From NCBI GenBank assembly GCA_038373885.1, contig JAWZYV010019958.1, positions 310,001 through 374,000 on the forward strand: a stretch of DNA of 64,000 nucleotides. The letters run 5' to 3'. Made by a program: the position numbers and the translations under genes. The DNA comes from Cheiracanthium punctorium (lineage: Eukaryota; Arthropoda; Arachnida; Araneae; Cheiracanthiidae). The notes beneath the pieces are model-generated. The model searched no databases, was not told the origin of the DNA, and saw nothing but the letters and a program-made list of their open reading frames with translations. Below, in pieces: positions 25,220 to 37,766 of this stretch (the first letter of the stretch is position 1; each line of letters starts with the position of its first letter).

Positions 25220-25692
25220 TCAGATGCTCTCAAGTTGCGGCACCTGAAAAATTTAAGTTACAAAAACTGATCTTGTGTTTCCCAGAAAAATACTAGGAAA
25301 ATTTTAACTTCTAAATGAACTTTTAAAAAGGCGAGAACATGAAGTAAAATTTTTTGATGTTTGATTTAATAATAAATTTATAAAAACAAGTAACTTACAT
25401 AAGAAATTGGTGACAAAATAAGACCAGATCTACTTTTTAAAAATCTATAATCTAAAGCTGGTCTCACGTGTATAGTTGTTTTGTTTACTACACATGGTTT
25501 ACTATCTACGTTACGCAGCTTCAGAACGAGCACGCCACAAAAGCGGTATTCAAGAAGTTTTCGAAAAATAATTTGGATGGATATAGTGACGTCACAGACA
25601 AGGCAAGAACAGGACTTCTCAGGCTCGTCTCTTGTCAATTTCAGGTTAGTGCAGCCCACAGCTTCAACATTTTCAGTGACCAATTCCACCAT
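25220..25692 (-). CDS. Unrecognised two-exon reading frame, about 105 residues
   Basis: Exon 25399-25692 gives 98 codons from MVELVTENVEAVGCTN to SPISY and ends at a consensus donor GTAAGT. The nearest good acceptor (TTTTTCAG) is 155 bp further on; from 25243 it adds VPQLESI and TGA at 25220. The product would be about 105 residues, cysteine-rich in the middle (CSCLVC), with alternating hydrophobic stretches that look like beta strands, and no signal peptide or membrane segment. I do not recognise the family. It shares strand with NLE1 and starts 2.6 kb upstream of it. A 247-bp MITE sits 15 bp upstream of its ATG, so its promoter would lie in or beyond the MITE. The opposite strand also has open frames here, so chance cannot be excluded. 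Confidence 0.35.
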
Positions 25693-25707
25693 TTTGATGC
25701 AGCTGAT

Positions 25708-25954
25708 CAGTGGCGGATCCAGAAACTCTATTTTGGGAGGGGCTAAATTTTGAAAAAACTTATATCACCCAAACAAAATATACAATTAAGCAAAATTTTA
25801 GTCTAAACCAATGTAAAAACTTTGGGGAGGAGCTAAGTGATTAAAAAAGATAACTTTACGCATTAAAAGCGCATATTGAAGCAGAATGTAACCCTTTAGC
25901 AATCTCTTTTGGGGGGGCTGAAGCCCCCTAGCCCCTTCCCTGAATCCGCTACTG
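25708..25954. mobile_element. hAT MITE (CAGTGGCGGATCCAG) beside the small gene
   Basis: 247 bp, ends CAGTGGCGGATCCAG and CAGTAGCGGATTCAG inverted, perfect duplication cagctgat. It sits 15 bp upstream of the ATG of the 25220-25692 reading frame. Confidence 0.92.
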
Positions 25955-26663
25955 CAGCTGATTAATTTTTAAGAGTTAAATAAAATCAGAACAACTTCAA
26001 TAGAGAATCCTATTTTAAATTTTTTTCTTGAAGAAATAGTTCATGTTTTCATTGCTACAACATTAACAGTCATAGTGCACTTAATATCTAAATATTTGAT
26101 TTTCAATATTCAAAGCGTCCTCAAGAATTGGGGACATTTGGTCACCAGTTATAACAATGGAAATGGAAGGACAAATTTGGGAGAAGAAACGCCGAAAAAA
26201 CTGATTAGATGGCTCTACTCACGTTGTTTTTATTTGCAAACATCAATTAAGCCAGCGACATAGGGATTGTGCCAAGATCGCAGCTATGCTTCCAGGACTG
26301 CAGACGTTTCGACGAGATCACCGCGGCACCATTTTGGCGATATATCTCGTTTGCTTGATAATTAAATTTTAGTAGTGAAAATACAAGTCCTCCGTCCAAG
26401 GCAACCATCCCTAGGAAAATACTCCTCGTATAGGTTTAGCTTAAATACAAAACAAACAAACAAGCCCTACAACTTGTTACGCCCCTGATTTAAAAACAAA
26501 TCTTTATTTATAGCAATCTTTCATTAAAAATGCGTTACTAAAATATCAAACTACAGATAAAATCCGAATGCACAGCTTTTTAAAAAATCACGCATTTTTT
26601 ATGCTTTCATATGCAAATAAATAATAAAATATGAAGAAATTATTTTTAAAATCTTGTTAACTA

Positions 26664-27845
26664 CAGTAGAATCTCGCTACAACGATATCCTCTATAACGA
26701 TAATTCTCTCTATTACGATATTTTTTCATAGTCATGGCTGAATTCCCTTTAGATTAATGTAAAACAGTTCTCTGTATTACGATATCCTTTAAAACGATAA
26801 TTCTCTCTACAACGATGGTAATAATTATCCCTTACATCACAATAACTCTACTACGATATTTTTTTTTTCTACGATGCATCAGAAGCCCAACTCATGCACA
26901 CACATTGAAAGCTACACAAAGAAAGTCGAGGTAAAATGTGGTTGGAACGGGTTGGACCACGCCTCTGCCAAAGAACGTCTTCTAAGTTTCGTTTTGCTGA
27001 TGTAACACTATGGTAATGAGAAAGTTCATTTCTCGTAAGGTGGAACGACAGTTGGCATTTCCTGGATGACACATCTTTGATTCCTATCCCCCCCCTCTTT
27101 AAAAAATGGTCAAGGATTCCTTTCACCGGAACTGATATAGAAAACGATACGTTCTTTTGTCTGAACTTTTGAGTAAGAATTTTAACCTCCGATAAATCCT
27201 ATCGAGGTCGATTATTACACGAGGGTATTTTAAATTATTTATGAGGTTTGTTTAGTGAAAATCGAAAGCAAATGGCTAAAAGAAAACAAATATCTATCGA
27301 AGTGAAATTCAACATCATAAAAGATTTTGATAAAGGCATGAAGCAAGCTGAGGTTTGCAGAAAATACGGACTTTCACAGTCGACTGTTGCCAATTTCCGA
27401 TTTCTTTACACAGAATTCAAAATAAATAAGGATAAATAAATAGGTGTGTATTTCCAATTAATATCTAATACATTTTAAAAAACGCTTTTGCGGCATTTAG
27501 GTATTATTTATTTAGACACTATGTATTTGTTATTCAAATATGCTATAAATATTTATAAGCTATATCGCCGCTGGCGAGGCAGCAAGGGTATTTAACTAAA
27601 ATTTGTGAGTGTTGTGAAAATTACTGAAAACTATAAATATGTTTTTCTCCTTTCATTTATTATATATTACTTGCGAGGGTGTGCTGAATGATAACAGAAC
27701 ACTTTCTGGTGACACCGTAGGGTATGGGATATATGAAGAACAAAAATCTTTTCGTTCCAATATCGATTCTTTCTATAACGATAATTCTCTTTACAACGAT
27801 ATATTATTTTGACCCCCAAAATATCGTTATAGAGGGATTTCACTG
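26664..27845 (+). mobile_element. pogo/Tigger-like element with HTH-only remnant
   Basis: Inverted ends CAGTAGAATCTCGCTACAAC and CAGTGAAATCCCTCTATAAC, flanked by TA. Tandem sub-terminal copies of ataacgataattctctctac lie at both ends. The only coding part left is at 27248-27439. Confidence 0.85.
27248..27439 (+). pseudogene. CENP-B/pogo N-terminal HTH fragment
   Basis: 62 residues: MAKRKQISIEVKFNIIKDFD, then GMKQAEVCRKYGLSQSTVAN. This is the first helix-turn-helix of pogo-family transposases (family knowledge: DNA binding to the ends). The frame stops shortly after, where a full protein would continue with a second HTH and a DDE domain. It is an internal-deletion derivative, though the HTH reading frame is intact. 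Confidence 0.8.
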
Positions 27846-27989
27846 TATTGTTTTCATATAATGGTTTCTTTAGCTATTAAAGTAAAATAGAATTTTACAG
27901 TCTGAAATATTTACACATGCATCTGCTTTATGTTGTGTCACGGACCAAATGACGTAAAAGTGCATAAGATTAGAAAATCTTGTATTATT

Positions 27990-28575
27990 AAAACCCTTTT
28001 GTGCGTTAAGCAGATAATATTTTTGCACTTATTTAATTGAACAAAGCCGGTGTCATGTTTAACAATATAAAAAATGGGTCAGGTCATAAAATGAATAATT
28101 TTAAATTTTAAATAGTTATAAGCATAATACATTTTAGATTTAAAATTTTCTTAGTCACTTTACATGACGTTAGCTACAAGTACACTTGTACACATTTAAG
28201 TAAATTTAAAAAATGTTTCCTCTAATACAACACAATCCCGTAATGTTTTTCTTTTTTAAGTTTTTGTACCATACGTCACAGGGCAAAATGCTCCTATGAG
28301 TAAATATTCTATGAGATAAATTGCCATGTTTAAAGAATAGTAACCAAAATACTAAATAAACAGTGACGTTATTTTATACATTTTACAGCACTTGTATTTA
28401 AGTAATTATCGTTTCATTTGTTCTTTTTATACATTTATAACATCAGAAATTGGTTCTAACAATTCAGTATCATCAATATTGTCACCATTCATTCCGAAGT
28501 TTCTGGCATACCGCGCGACTGTCCATCTAACGGTCTGGAGTTTTGGGCAATTTTCTCCAGATGTCATACGAATAA
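27990..28575 (+). repeat. Large inverted repeat pair, left arm
   Basis: Matches 34185-34730 inverted over about 0.55 kb (for example gttaagcagataatattttt, tacaacacaat, acagcacttgtatttaagta). Its inner end is a SINE-like segment (ctaacggtctggagttttgg). The arms are diverged by indels and substitutions. Confidence 0.85.
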
Positions 28576-29651
28576 TTTGTTTATCGTACCTGCCTAGAAT
28601 TTTAGAAATTCTAACGGTATTTTTAATTTCTCAAATTCATCTTGGATTGGATCCTTTTCGTACCCGCACATTATTTTTCAAAATCCATTTTATAATTTTG
28701 TTTATTACTACTGACATTTCCTTGTACGCAAAAAGTTATAAAATTAGTCCAACAGTATTCCAAAAGCATGAGACAGTAAAAGTACTAGTTTTGTATTCTA
28801 GAAATTTCAAATGATTTATTTATCGTAACTGCATAGTATTATTTAATTAGCTTTCTGATTATTATTTCTGTATATTTCCACTGAAATCTCCATGCAAGGA
28901 AAAATTTATTTTATCATATGCATAAATTGTATATTTCAGATTTTTTGAAAATTTTCCTCATTGTGTGACAATAATATGTACTAAAATAATTAAATAGCTT
29001 ATACTATGATATCCCAAATGTAATTACGTTAAAAGCGCTGTTTAAATATTATTTTATTTATTTATACAAGACATACTTGTTTTGGGATTTAAAAAAAAAA
29101 TTGTTACATTAAATAAAGCACAATTTTTTTTAATTACTCTGTTTTGTTTTATAATGCTTTAAGTTCTACGCAAGAGCCAGTGGTGGATTTCCCATAATGC
29201 ATATTAGGCGTACGCCTAAGGCCTCGAGCTTTCACCCTTGTTAGCCGTTATTTATCACTATTCATACTAAAGGAGTAAAAGGGAACAAAAAATCTTTTTT
29301 CTTATTTCTGAAATTTTGATAATGTTTTTATATCAAGTGCATCGCACTTTTATAGTTGTGGAAGTAAAAATTGAAAGTCAATTTAAATTTATTTTATTTA
29401 AAAGTTGTGATAATTTAAATATGGCAATTCTCTTTGAAAATCTGTGCATATACAGTGAATATTTAAATGTCATTTTCTCGGAGAAGAAATGAGTAAATAT
29501 TTTAGTGTAAAGCTTTTAAATGTGATTTAATTTGAAGTGCATTGAGACATGCAAAAAATTAAAATTTTAATTTTCTAAAAAAAATTAATTTTTTTACAGG
29601 ATGACAATTTAAAAAATATTGCATTATCTGGGTGGACTTTAATAATACAAG

Positions 29652-29979
29652 CAGTGCTTGCGCTAGACTTAAAAATCTGAGTCAGGCTGACTCACTATCA
29701 ATAAAAGTGAGTCAATTTTAAGTTTTATAAATGTGATTATTTACTTTAACTATAGTATTTAAAAAAAATTACGTTACTTTATTTGTTTTTTCCTATTTTT
29801 ATTACAACTTCTGAAAATTATCTTTTATTACCCGTACAATGTGAAATGACAATTTTTAGGAATTTTATACAAATACAAATGGGCCGAAATATTAGCGAGT
29901 CAATCTGACTCGCAATTTCAAAAAATGAAAAAGTATATATATATATATATATCGATTTACGTGTGAAACGCGAGCCCTG
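29652..29979. mobile_element. hAT MITE (CAGTGCTTGCG / CAGGGCTCGCG)
   Basis: 328 bp, inverted ends CAGTGCTTGCGCTAG and CAGGGCTCGCGTTTC, perfect duplication aatacaag. The interior has the self-complementary motifs gagtcaggctgactc and gagtcaatctgactc. Confidence 0.9.
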
Positions 29980-30417
29980 AATACAAGGTTTTTCTAATCT
30001 TACGCATTTATACATCATTTGATCTGTAACACATATAAAGCAGACACTTGGCTTCGGTTCAATTATCTTAGCTGATTGAAGCCTCACCATGGCATAGTGG
30101 TTATGTTACTGAACACGGTAGACGGCTGCAGTGTGAAAGTCCCATCGCGAGGCTGCCGATCTAACCGTCTGGAGTTTTGGTAAGTTTTCTCCAGTTGTAA
30201 CGTGAATACGCGTTAGAACCCCTTAGAAAGTTCTCCTACATAGCAGAAGCGTAGCGTGCCTTGGCGGGGCCCCGTATAAAAATTTGTTTGGGGGCCCTTA
30301 GGAAGGGTAAAGTTTTCTCACAAAAGAAAAAAATGTTTGCATGAAATTAAAAGAAATATTTATTCATCGTAATTATCTATCTGTCACTTTTTCCAAAATT
30401 TTTACGAATAATTCAAA

Positions 30418-32060
30418 TTAAATATACACTCTCCTTGCCTTTTTTTCGGCAAACTGATTTATTAAATCATTTATAGCTGATGATGACTTTAGTTTTTCTA
30501 AAGTTTCTGCCTCTATAGACAATAGTGAAAGGTCTGACAGACGTTCCTGTCCCATCGAAGTTCTTAGATAATTTATCAGTTTTATAATTTTGAAAAACTT
30601 CTTTCAGCAGTTGCGGTTGTAACTGGAAGGGTCAAGAACAAAAAAGCATGCTGTTATTACCTCCGGGAAACTGGATGCAAGACTATTGAATTTTATCAGC
30701 AATAATTCAATGAGTTCCTTAATGGAAGGAATTTTTTGAATTTCAGATTTTAAGCGTGTTTTTAGAGTCTTTAACTGGTCATAAAGATTCACTGAGATGT
30801 CTTTACTGTATTTAGCCGACAGTTTTCCGGAAGCGTTTAATATCTCTTCGTTTGAAGAAGACAGGAGTTTCTCCGGTTGTAATATTTCGAACATAATACT
30901 CAGGTCGCAAAGGCTCTGAAATCTCTGTTTAGTTTGGGAAATTAATATATCTAAACAGCAATAGTAGACATTAACTTTGAAATAGAATTCCGGGTCTGAA
31001 ATTCTCTCCTCTTGTGATAACTCATCAAAAAAAAACACTTCGTTATCTTTCGCCTTTTGTTTTTAAAAATAGTTGTTACCCTCCACTCTTTTGCTAAATC
31101 TTTGGACTCATTTAGCAAACTATTGAATGAATTTTGATTTCTTAATTCGCACAGTCTATTCAAAAGATTACTTAATAAAATACTAGTTTTCTGTAAGTCA
31201 TTATTTTCATGTTGTAGAGCTTTAGAAACAGAATTAATGATTTCAAATAGTGAAGAAAAAAATGTGACAAGCACTAAGAAATCATAACTCTAAAATGTTA
31301 ATTATATTTTTACATTCTTCACGTTCGTCTTTTTTTTTTTCCGAAATTAAATTTAGTTGGTACAAAGTTTTCATGATTAATAAATAACTTTTCTTTACCG
31401 CTAATAAAGCGTCGTTCCTTGAAGACCATCTGGTAGGACATACCTTTTTAAGGGTAATTAAATATTTTTCAGATGAATCGTCACTTAACATTGCCCAGCG
31501 TTGTACACTATTGCCAAAAAATGTATATATTTTTTCTAAATTATCGAAAAAAGTCGACACTTCACGAACATGTTTCGCAGCATCGTTTAAAACTAAATTT
31601 AATGCGTGCACAGCACAATGAACATAATCGGCATTCGGAGCATGCTCTTTTATTAGGGTTTGTAATCCTCCACAAACACCCGACATAACATTTGCTCCAT
31701 CGTAACCCTGTCCTCTACATTTAGTCAAATCAATTCCATATTCTTTAATCGTATTTAAAATTTCAGTTTTAAGTCCTTCAGCTCTGCAATTGGATACTGC
31801 TGTAAACCCCAAAAAGGACTCAGATTTTTAATTCTTTAGGCACATTATAATCTTTTGTAATTGAGATGTATCGAAAAACTACAGAAAGTTGGTCAATTTT
31901 TGACAAGTCTTGTGTTGTATCTAGAATTATTGTCAGAAATGGAGCTTTTTTAATTTCTGAGATAATATTGTTCCTAACTGCGGTACCAAGCAAATTAATA
32001 ATTTCATTTTTAATCGCAAGGCTTAAATAATTTATTTTGCCTTTTGGTTTTAGAAGAAGT
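30418..32060 (-). pseudogene. hAT transposase (ZMYM1-like), N-terminally truncated and frameshifted
   Basis: Readable blocks in order: LTIILDTTQDLSKIDQLSVV near 31950, then at 31812-31282 the catalytic-core stretch CRGQGYDGANVMSGVCGG and YVHCAVHALNLVLND, with CPTRWSSRNDAL; then 31274-30951, 31038-30604, and the hAT dimerisation end (SMGQERLSDLSLLSIE) up to a stop at 30418-30420. Family knowledge: this is the RNase H-like core with the all-alpha insertion and C-terminal dimerisation domain. At least three frame changes (near 31830, 31275 and 30605) and the missing zinc-finger N-terminus make it inactive. Confidence 0.88.
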
Positions 32061-32080
32061 AAAACTTATAATCATCACAT

Positions 32081-32660
32081 AACTTTGAGAATTTTCAGAA
32101 TGTTTCGTCTAAAACTAGAATAAGAACCGACATTGCGATAAAATTTGAAAAGTTATTTAATTTTTTTTTAATATTATTAAACTTGACACTTTTTTAGAGA
32201 AAACGCTATTTTCTCGAATTTTACCCAAGATTAGAAATAAATTTACGATGATATAATTATGAAAATTTTCAGAATGTTTCCTCAGAAACTAGATTGGGAA
32301 CTGACAATGAGATAACTTTTGAAAAACAATTAAATTTTTTTTTTTTTTTTAAATAGTGAAACTTGACACTTTTTCTTAGGGAAACGTTTTTGATAGACTT
32401 TCACTTAAAATGAGAAATGAACTTATGATGCTAGAACTATGAAAATTTTTAGACTGTTTCTTCAGAAACCATACTGTGAACTGAAACAAATTTCAAATTT
32501 GAAAAGTTACTTCATTTTTTGAAAAAAAAATTATTAAACATGCCACTTTTTCGCAGAAGTCTGCTTTTTGGTTAACTTTCACTACAGATACAAAATAAAC
32601 TTACATTCCTAGAACAATGAAATTTTTCAGAATATTTCTTCGGGAACTGTACTGTGGACT
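32081..32660. repeat. Tandem array of about 177-bp units inside the hAT transposon
   Basis: The motif attttcagaatgtttc recurs near 32091, 32265, 32445 and 32622 (periods 174, 180, 177), each followed by a T run and acttgacactttttc. About 3.3 diverged units. Confidence 0.85.
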
Positions 32661-33320
32661 ACTGCAAATTTAAAATCTGTAACTTTAAGTATAAATTTAT
32701 AGATGTATTTAAGAATGTTTTGGGGCCAAAAATGCACTGGATTTTGCGTTTTACAAATTTTATAATTGAAACTCGTAATTGTTTAAGAAACCTAATGAAC
32801 ATGACTTCTGATCAAGATTTAAAATAAAATTACAGTAGAAAAGCTACTGAAAAATGTATAATGGTTCTTCTGAAACTACTTTGCTTTATGAACATTAAGA
32901 TTATAGGAGCAATTTAATTTAAAAAATAAGTAAATAAATGATGATATTTCAGACGGAAATTCAAAGAATTTCAGCAGTTTTATCGCGTTTCAATCGAATT
33001 TCGTTTGAAAAAATCAACTCGCGCTGATCTCTAATACTTACTACAATATTTTACATCAAGAAAAGTCCATTTTATCGTTTTAATTTTAAAGTTATAATTA
33101 TATTTCTAAAATTTTTCAGAGAAATTATTTCTCTGAAAAATTTTACAAAAAATACAGCTAACAATTGTGTCCATTACATGAATAAAGATGGCGTGACATG
33201 TATGCTTCGACCCCCAAACCACCCATATTTCAAGCTTTTCCCCTAGTCCCCGATTCGACTTTCGCTCGTAAGGTTAAACAGCCTTAAAGGTAGATTACAA
33301 GATGCTAAAGTAATTATAAC

Positions 33321-33386
33321 ATTAATTATACGATACAATACATCTCTAGAGCATTCTCTAGAGATGTATTGTATCGTATAATTAAT
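33321..33386. repeat. Perfect palindrome, 31-bp arms, 4-bp loop
   Basis: attaattatacgatacaata... to ...ctctagag, loop catt, then the exact complement. It lies in the subterminal part of the hAT transposon. Confidence 0.95.
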
Positions 33387-34184
33387 TTTACTATTGATTT
33401 CACTTTGCAATAGAGTATCGATGGTATTTCCTTGTAACCAAATTATTATAAGATAGACATTAATATGCTGGCTGTGACTTTTCATGGTCAAGTATAGTTT
33501 GCGTAAAATTGCTTCTAATGGAAACATCGTTAACCCATGCAGGAGTACGATTTGCATTGACGATCTGCTAATAGCCAACAGAAGTGGCAACTTTTTCCAT
33601 TTCTGAAAAAGGGGGGAAGTTTTTATTAATTTTTGCTTACGCACGTTGGGGGGCCCCCCGTTGCCCGGGGGCCCCGTATAATTGATACGGCGGTAGCTAC
33701 GCCCCTGCTACATAGGCATCCCCCATAATTGGCAGATCGCCCTAGCGTAGCGTTGCCATAATCGAACAAACTTAGCTGATTGAAGATCACCTTGTATGAA
33801 TGCGAACACGCAGTTTAAAAAGTCTGTGAGGCCGTATATATTTTTGCTTTGCACTTTACGTGGCTGTTGTAGAAACTTCACAACATAATGTGCTTATGTG
33901 TGCATATTTACATTTTAATAAAGTTTAACTTTGTATTCATTTATTGGTGATTGACTGTCACATGGAAATGGAAGATAAAGGATGGTACTCAAAACTGTAG
34001 GGTACATTATTTTGAAACGATTTGCATTTTATTTTATTGTATTGCAGTATGATCCGCGATCCTCGTTCTTGTTTATAGTAAAACAATATAATTAATTTAA
34101 TATATTCGTAATTGTATAATATCTTCTGCCTAGGGGGTGCCTTGGGCGGGAAACTTTCTAATGGGTTCAAATGCGTATTCACGT

Positions 34185-34730
34185 GACATCTGGAGAAAAT
34201 CACCCAAAGCTCCAGAACGTTAGATCGATAGCTGCGCGCTAGGTCAGAACCCTGGATTGAATGATGACAATATTGATGATACTGAATTCTTAGAACCAAT
34301 TTTTGATGTTAAAATATATAAATAGAACAAATGAAATAATAATTACTTAAATACAAGTGCTGTAAAATATATAAAATAACGTCACTGTTTATTTAGTATT
34401 TTGCTTAATATTCTTTAAATATGACAATTTATCTAATTTACACATTTTACCACACATCACTGAGCAAAGTGCTCATAAAACTTAAAAAGAAAAATGTTAT
34501 AAGATTGTGTTGTATTTGAGGAAACATTTTAAGTGTACTTGTAACTAGCGTAATGTAAAGTGACTCAGAAAATTTTAAATCTAAATTGTATTATGCTTAT
34601 AACTATTAAAATAAAAAAATATGCATTTTATGACTTGACCCTTTTTTATATTGTTAAACCTGACACCAGTTTGCTCAATTAATTAAGTGCAAAAATACTA
34701 TCTGCTTAGCACACAAAAGGTCACTGTGAA
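34185..34730 (-). repeat. Large inverted repeat pair, right arm
   Basis: Inverted counterpart of 27990-28575, including the SINE-like inner end. Confidence 0.85.
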
Positions 34731-34749
34731 AGCTGAGCTATGTTACAGT

Positions 34750-37700
34750 ACTCCAAAAACATTTACACATGGTAGCAAAATATAAAATGAAATCCATATA
34801 AATAATTAAGTTAATTTACATCGCCTTCATTTTAGATTTTCTCTTTAAAATGTTTTGCGTAAAGGGGAAAAATTAACAAATAAAATAAAATAATTATTCT
34901 TTGAAAACCTAAAGAAGTTTATTTGTATGATTATTTAAAAAAGTTGAATATAGATGGAGCAGAATATAATACTTCTGTGTTTATTTATTGACTTTATTAT
35001 ATTATTTTCGTGAGCTTCTACATCTTTAGAATTTCATTTATTTGCATTATTAAATTTATTTAAAGAAAACGGACATGGTGGGAGGAGTCCCCCCCCCTCC
35101 TTATGTAAGAATTAAATTTTATTAAACCAATATATGCAAGCTTGAAGTATGTTTTAAAAAAATAATACTTCACATTAAAAAATATGTAAAAGCCATTTTT
35201 AAAAATCATAAGCAAAGTTAACAAGCGAGGATTATTTCAGATGAATTTGATAACCGTTAAAATTGAAATTTTATAAAAAAAATTGTAAAATTGTTTGTTT
35301 TATTTGATAATTTTACATATGTATAAAATAATTTTCATGCAATTCTATTTCCAACCTTTGGGGAAACTCAAGATTTCCTTTATTGCAAAGCTTACATTGA
35401 TAATCATTAGCGGGCATTTAAATTTTTAGTTTTATAGTAATCTTAATTAAAACACGGGTTTTTCATTAAAATTTTACTTAAAAAAAAAGCCCTCGGAAGG
35501 TAGGCTCATACCTTAAAAAGCTCGCTCGTTTCGGACAAAGCTTTAATAGAAATTTCCGACGAAATTCGTTTTCTTGGTCTAAATATATGATTTTAAATAC
35601 ATCATTAGTACGAACATTTAAATATAGATGGCAGCACTACAGAACAAGCAGAATCAAGCGAGCTGTAGGCACCGGGAGATGTTAGATGCAACTCCGTAGA
35701 ACGAGGCGCATTCCCTTTGGCAATATCCAATTCTAGCAGTTAAAATACATCGTAAAATATCAATTAAATTTAAAACGGCAAGTTTCTAATAAACAAAAAT
35801 CTATGCATGCTACTGTGCTAAATGTAGCAATTCCTCCTGTTGTACGCGTTTGCATAATTTTCCCCGACTCTGGAATGCTGGGATCGGTATCAATTCCTTT
35901 TATGTGAAATTTAAATACAATAAAAATGTTAGGCAACAACTTAAGTTGATTTTGATAGTTCATGAAACATATATAGAGAATAATATTTCAGGTATATTAT
36001 CCCTAATTTATTAAACTGATATATATATATATGACATTCAAAGGGAAAATCTTGGAACCCCCCCCCCCCCATCCCTGGCTACACTACTGTTCCAAAACAT
36101 AATTTCTTTGGCCATAGAATGGAATTTTTGAGCATTTTATTTTCCTTATTTTTAGGGATTAGATTAAAAACTAGATACTGTTAAATATAAGATAATCACA
36201 CTCTTTCTTGTAACCGCAACAATCACACATTTATCTACTAGTAGCTTGCTTATAGGTTCCCTACATATTATTAAACTGCGCGTTTACCATTAGTTACCTC
36301 CAGATCCAACATATAAAATATTTACATTTCATTGGATAATTCTGGATCCCACCAAAATCTTATTAGAATGACTGTTAAATCTTTTTATTCATTTCCTTTT
36401 TCATGTTGTGAGTGTCATGTGCTTATTTACTTTTTAATAAATTCCTTATTCGGTTCACGGATGAATCTCTTTACAGATACAGTGTGCCAAAATTAGAATT
36501 TATGTAACCTGGGACAAACCTTAATTTAGCAACCCCCCTACCCGAATAGCACGATGCCCGGAGCCTCATTTGCAATCCTCTTGAGCATAATGGATATTGT
36601 TAAACGAAGAAATGCAAATGGAAAATAAATAAATAAATATTAAACATATTTTTAGATTTAATTGCCTTAAAAACTGTTTTTCAATATTCATTATGCATAG
36701 TCTATCTATACTTGATCTTTCAAAATACTGTTTGGGATGTGCATCATAATCTGCGAGTGTGTCGTTTTTCTTGTTCCATAAAATAGTTGTTCAAAATTGA
36801 AATCTATATTAAAATCCCCTACAAAAACTGTTTTAATCCTTGCCAGGCATATTCTAGGTACACTTACCTTTATTTACATGATATAGACACCAATATTCCA
36901 ATTAAATAAACAGTAGGGTTAGGCAATTTCTCGACAAACATGGAAGATCTAGCTAAGCTGGCTCCAATTTCGAGAATTTTTATGCCAAATTTAGTGATAA
37001 ATCACCAAAAAGTAGCAAATTTTTGTACGATGTTGACAAAACGTGCATTTTAATTTTTTTATGAAAAATTAATAAAAATCTTAATTGCTTTTGTCTAAAT
37101 TTAAACTAATAGTCTATTCTAAATTTAATTAATTATACGTTTTTAACAGTGACTGTTTTTAAAGATTTCAAATTTCCTTTCAGCCATTTCATTTGTAAGG
37201 CAATGTACTTACAAATCATTTATATTTCCAGCCTTCAGGTATGCTAATCAAACTTGCAGCTACAGTGTTTTATTTATTTATTTTCTTCCCGTCTACTTTT
37301 CGTACTTATTCACATAAAAGCCTAACTTGCAGCATTGCACTGCTGCAGTCTTTTCTTTTTTTTTTGGTGCATCTCTAGGTGCAGATGCACGCATCGAATG
37401 TTCTAGAGAAGTCTTTCAAATTCCGTTTTTCTCTCTTCTTACATATGTAATAACTTAACGACCAAATTTGACCGCATGACATAGCCCTCCCTTTGCTTCT
37501 TTCAATGTTAGCAGTCAGTAGTGAGTTGGCGACAGAGTAGAGCTGCATTGGAGGTTTGGGCAAGCACTTGCCCTCGGAGCTTGTGCCGAGTTGAAATTAC
37601 ATGCAACTTTGAAAAAGGTTAATTTTTTAGAGACCTTTTGAACGGTACAAAAACTTTTTCCTTTTAATTAGCGATAAAAATGTCATTTCTATCAAAATTT

Positions 37701-37760
37701 CAACATGGCCACCAGATGCACCAGGAGCAATGAGTCTATCCCGGTAGCATTACGAACTGG
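34750..37760. other. Intergenic, nothing recognised
   Basis: AT-rich, without coding similarity. Fragments of element ends are visible at 35085-35100 and 36058-36090 (C runs followed by tggctacactactg), but no partner end was found. Confidence 0.5.
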
Positions 37761-37766
37761 ACTTTT

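Larger units (their letters stand above)
30244..33707 (-). mobile_element. 3.46-kb hAT transposon, defective
   Basis: Inverted ends CAGAAGCGTAGC and CAGGGGCGTAGC (10 of 12), perfect 8-bp duplication ctacatag. Carries the C-terminal two thirds of a minus-strand transposase (30418-32060), a tandem array (32081-32660) where the N-terminal part should be, and a perfect palindrome (33321-33386). Confidence 0.95.
30082..33770 (+). repeat. tRNA-derived SINE, split by a hAT transposon
   Basis: Without the hAT insert (30244-33707 and one target copy) the unit is about 210 bp and is flanked by the 15-bp duplication cttagctgattgaag (30067-30081, 33771-33785), the signature of target-primed retroposition. 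The head has an A-box-like tggcatagtgg; the body carries ctaaccgtctggagttttgg and ctccagttgtaacgtgaata, shared with the copies near 28520, 34200, 54150, 54430 and 55960. Confidence 0.85.

Noticed and set aside
25468..25753. Plus-strand frames opposite the small gene
   Set aside because: They run into the MITE end (SGGSRN) and lack splice support; the minus strand reads better.
28392..28814. 140-codon plus-strand frame
   Set aside because: Begins in the inverted-repeat arm and runs through SINE sequence; composition is that of random AT-rich DNA and no domain is visible.
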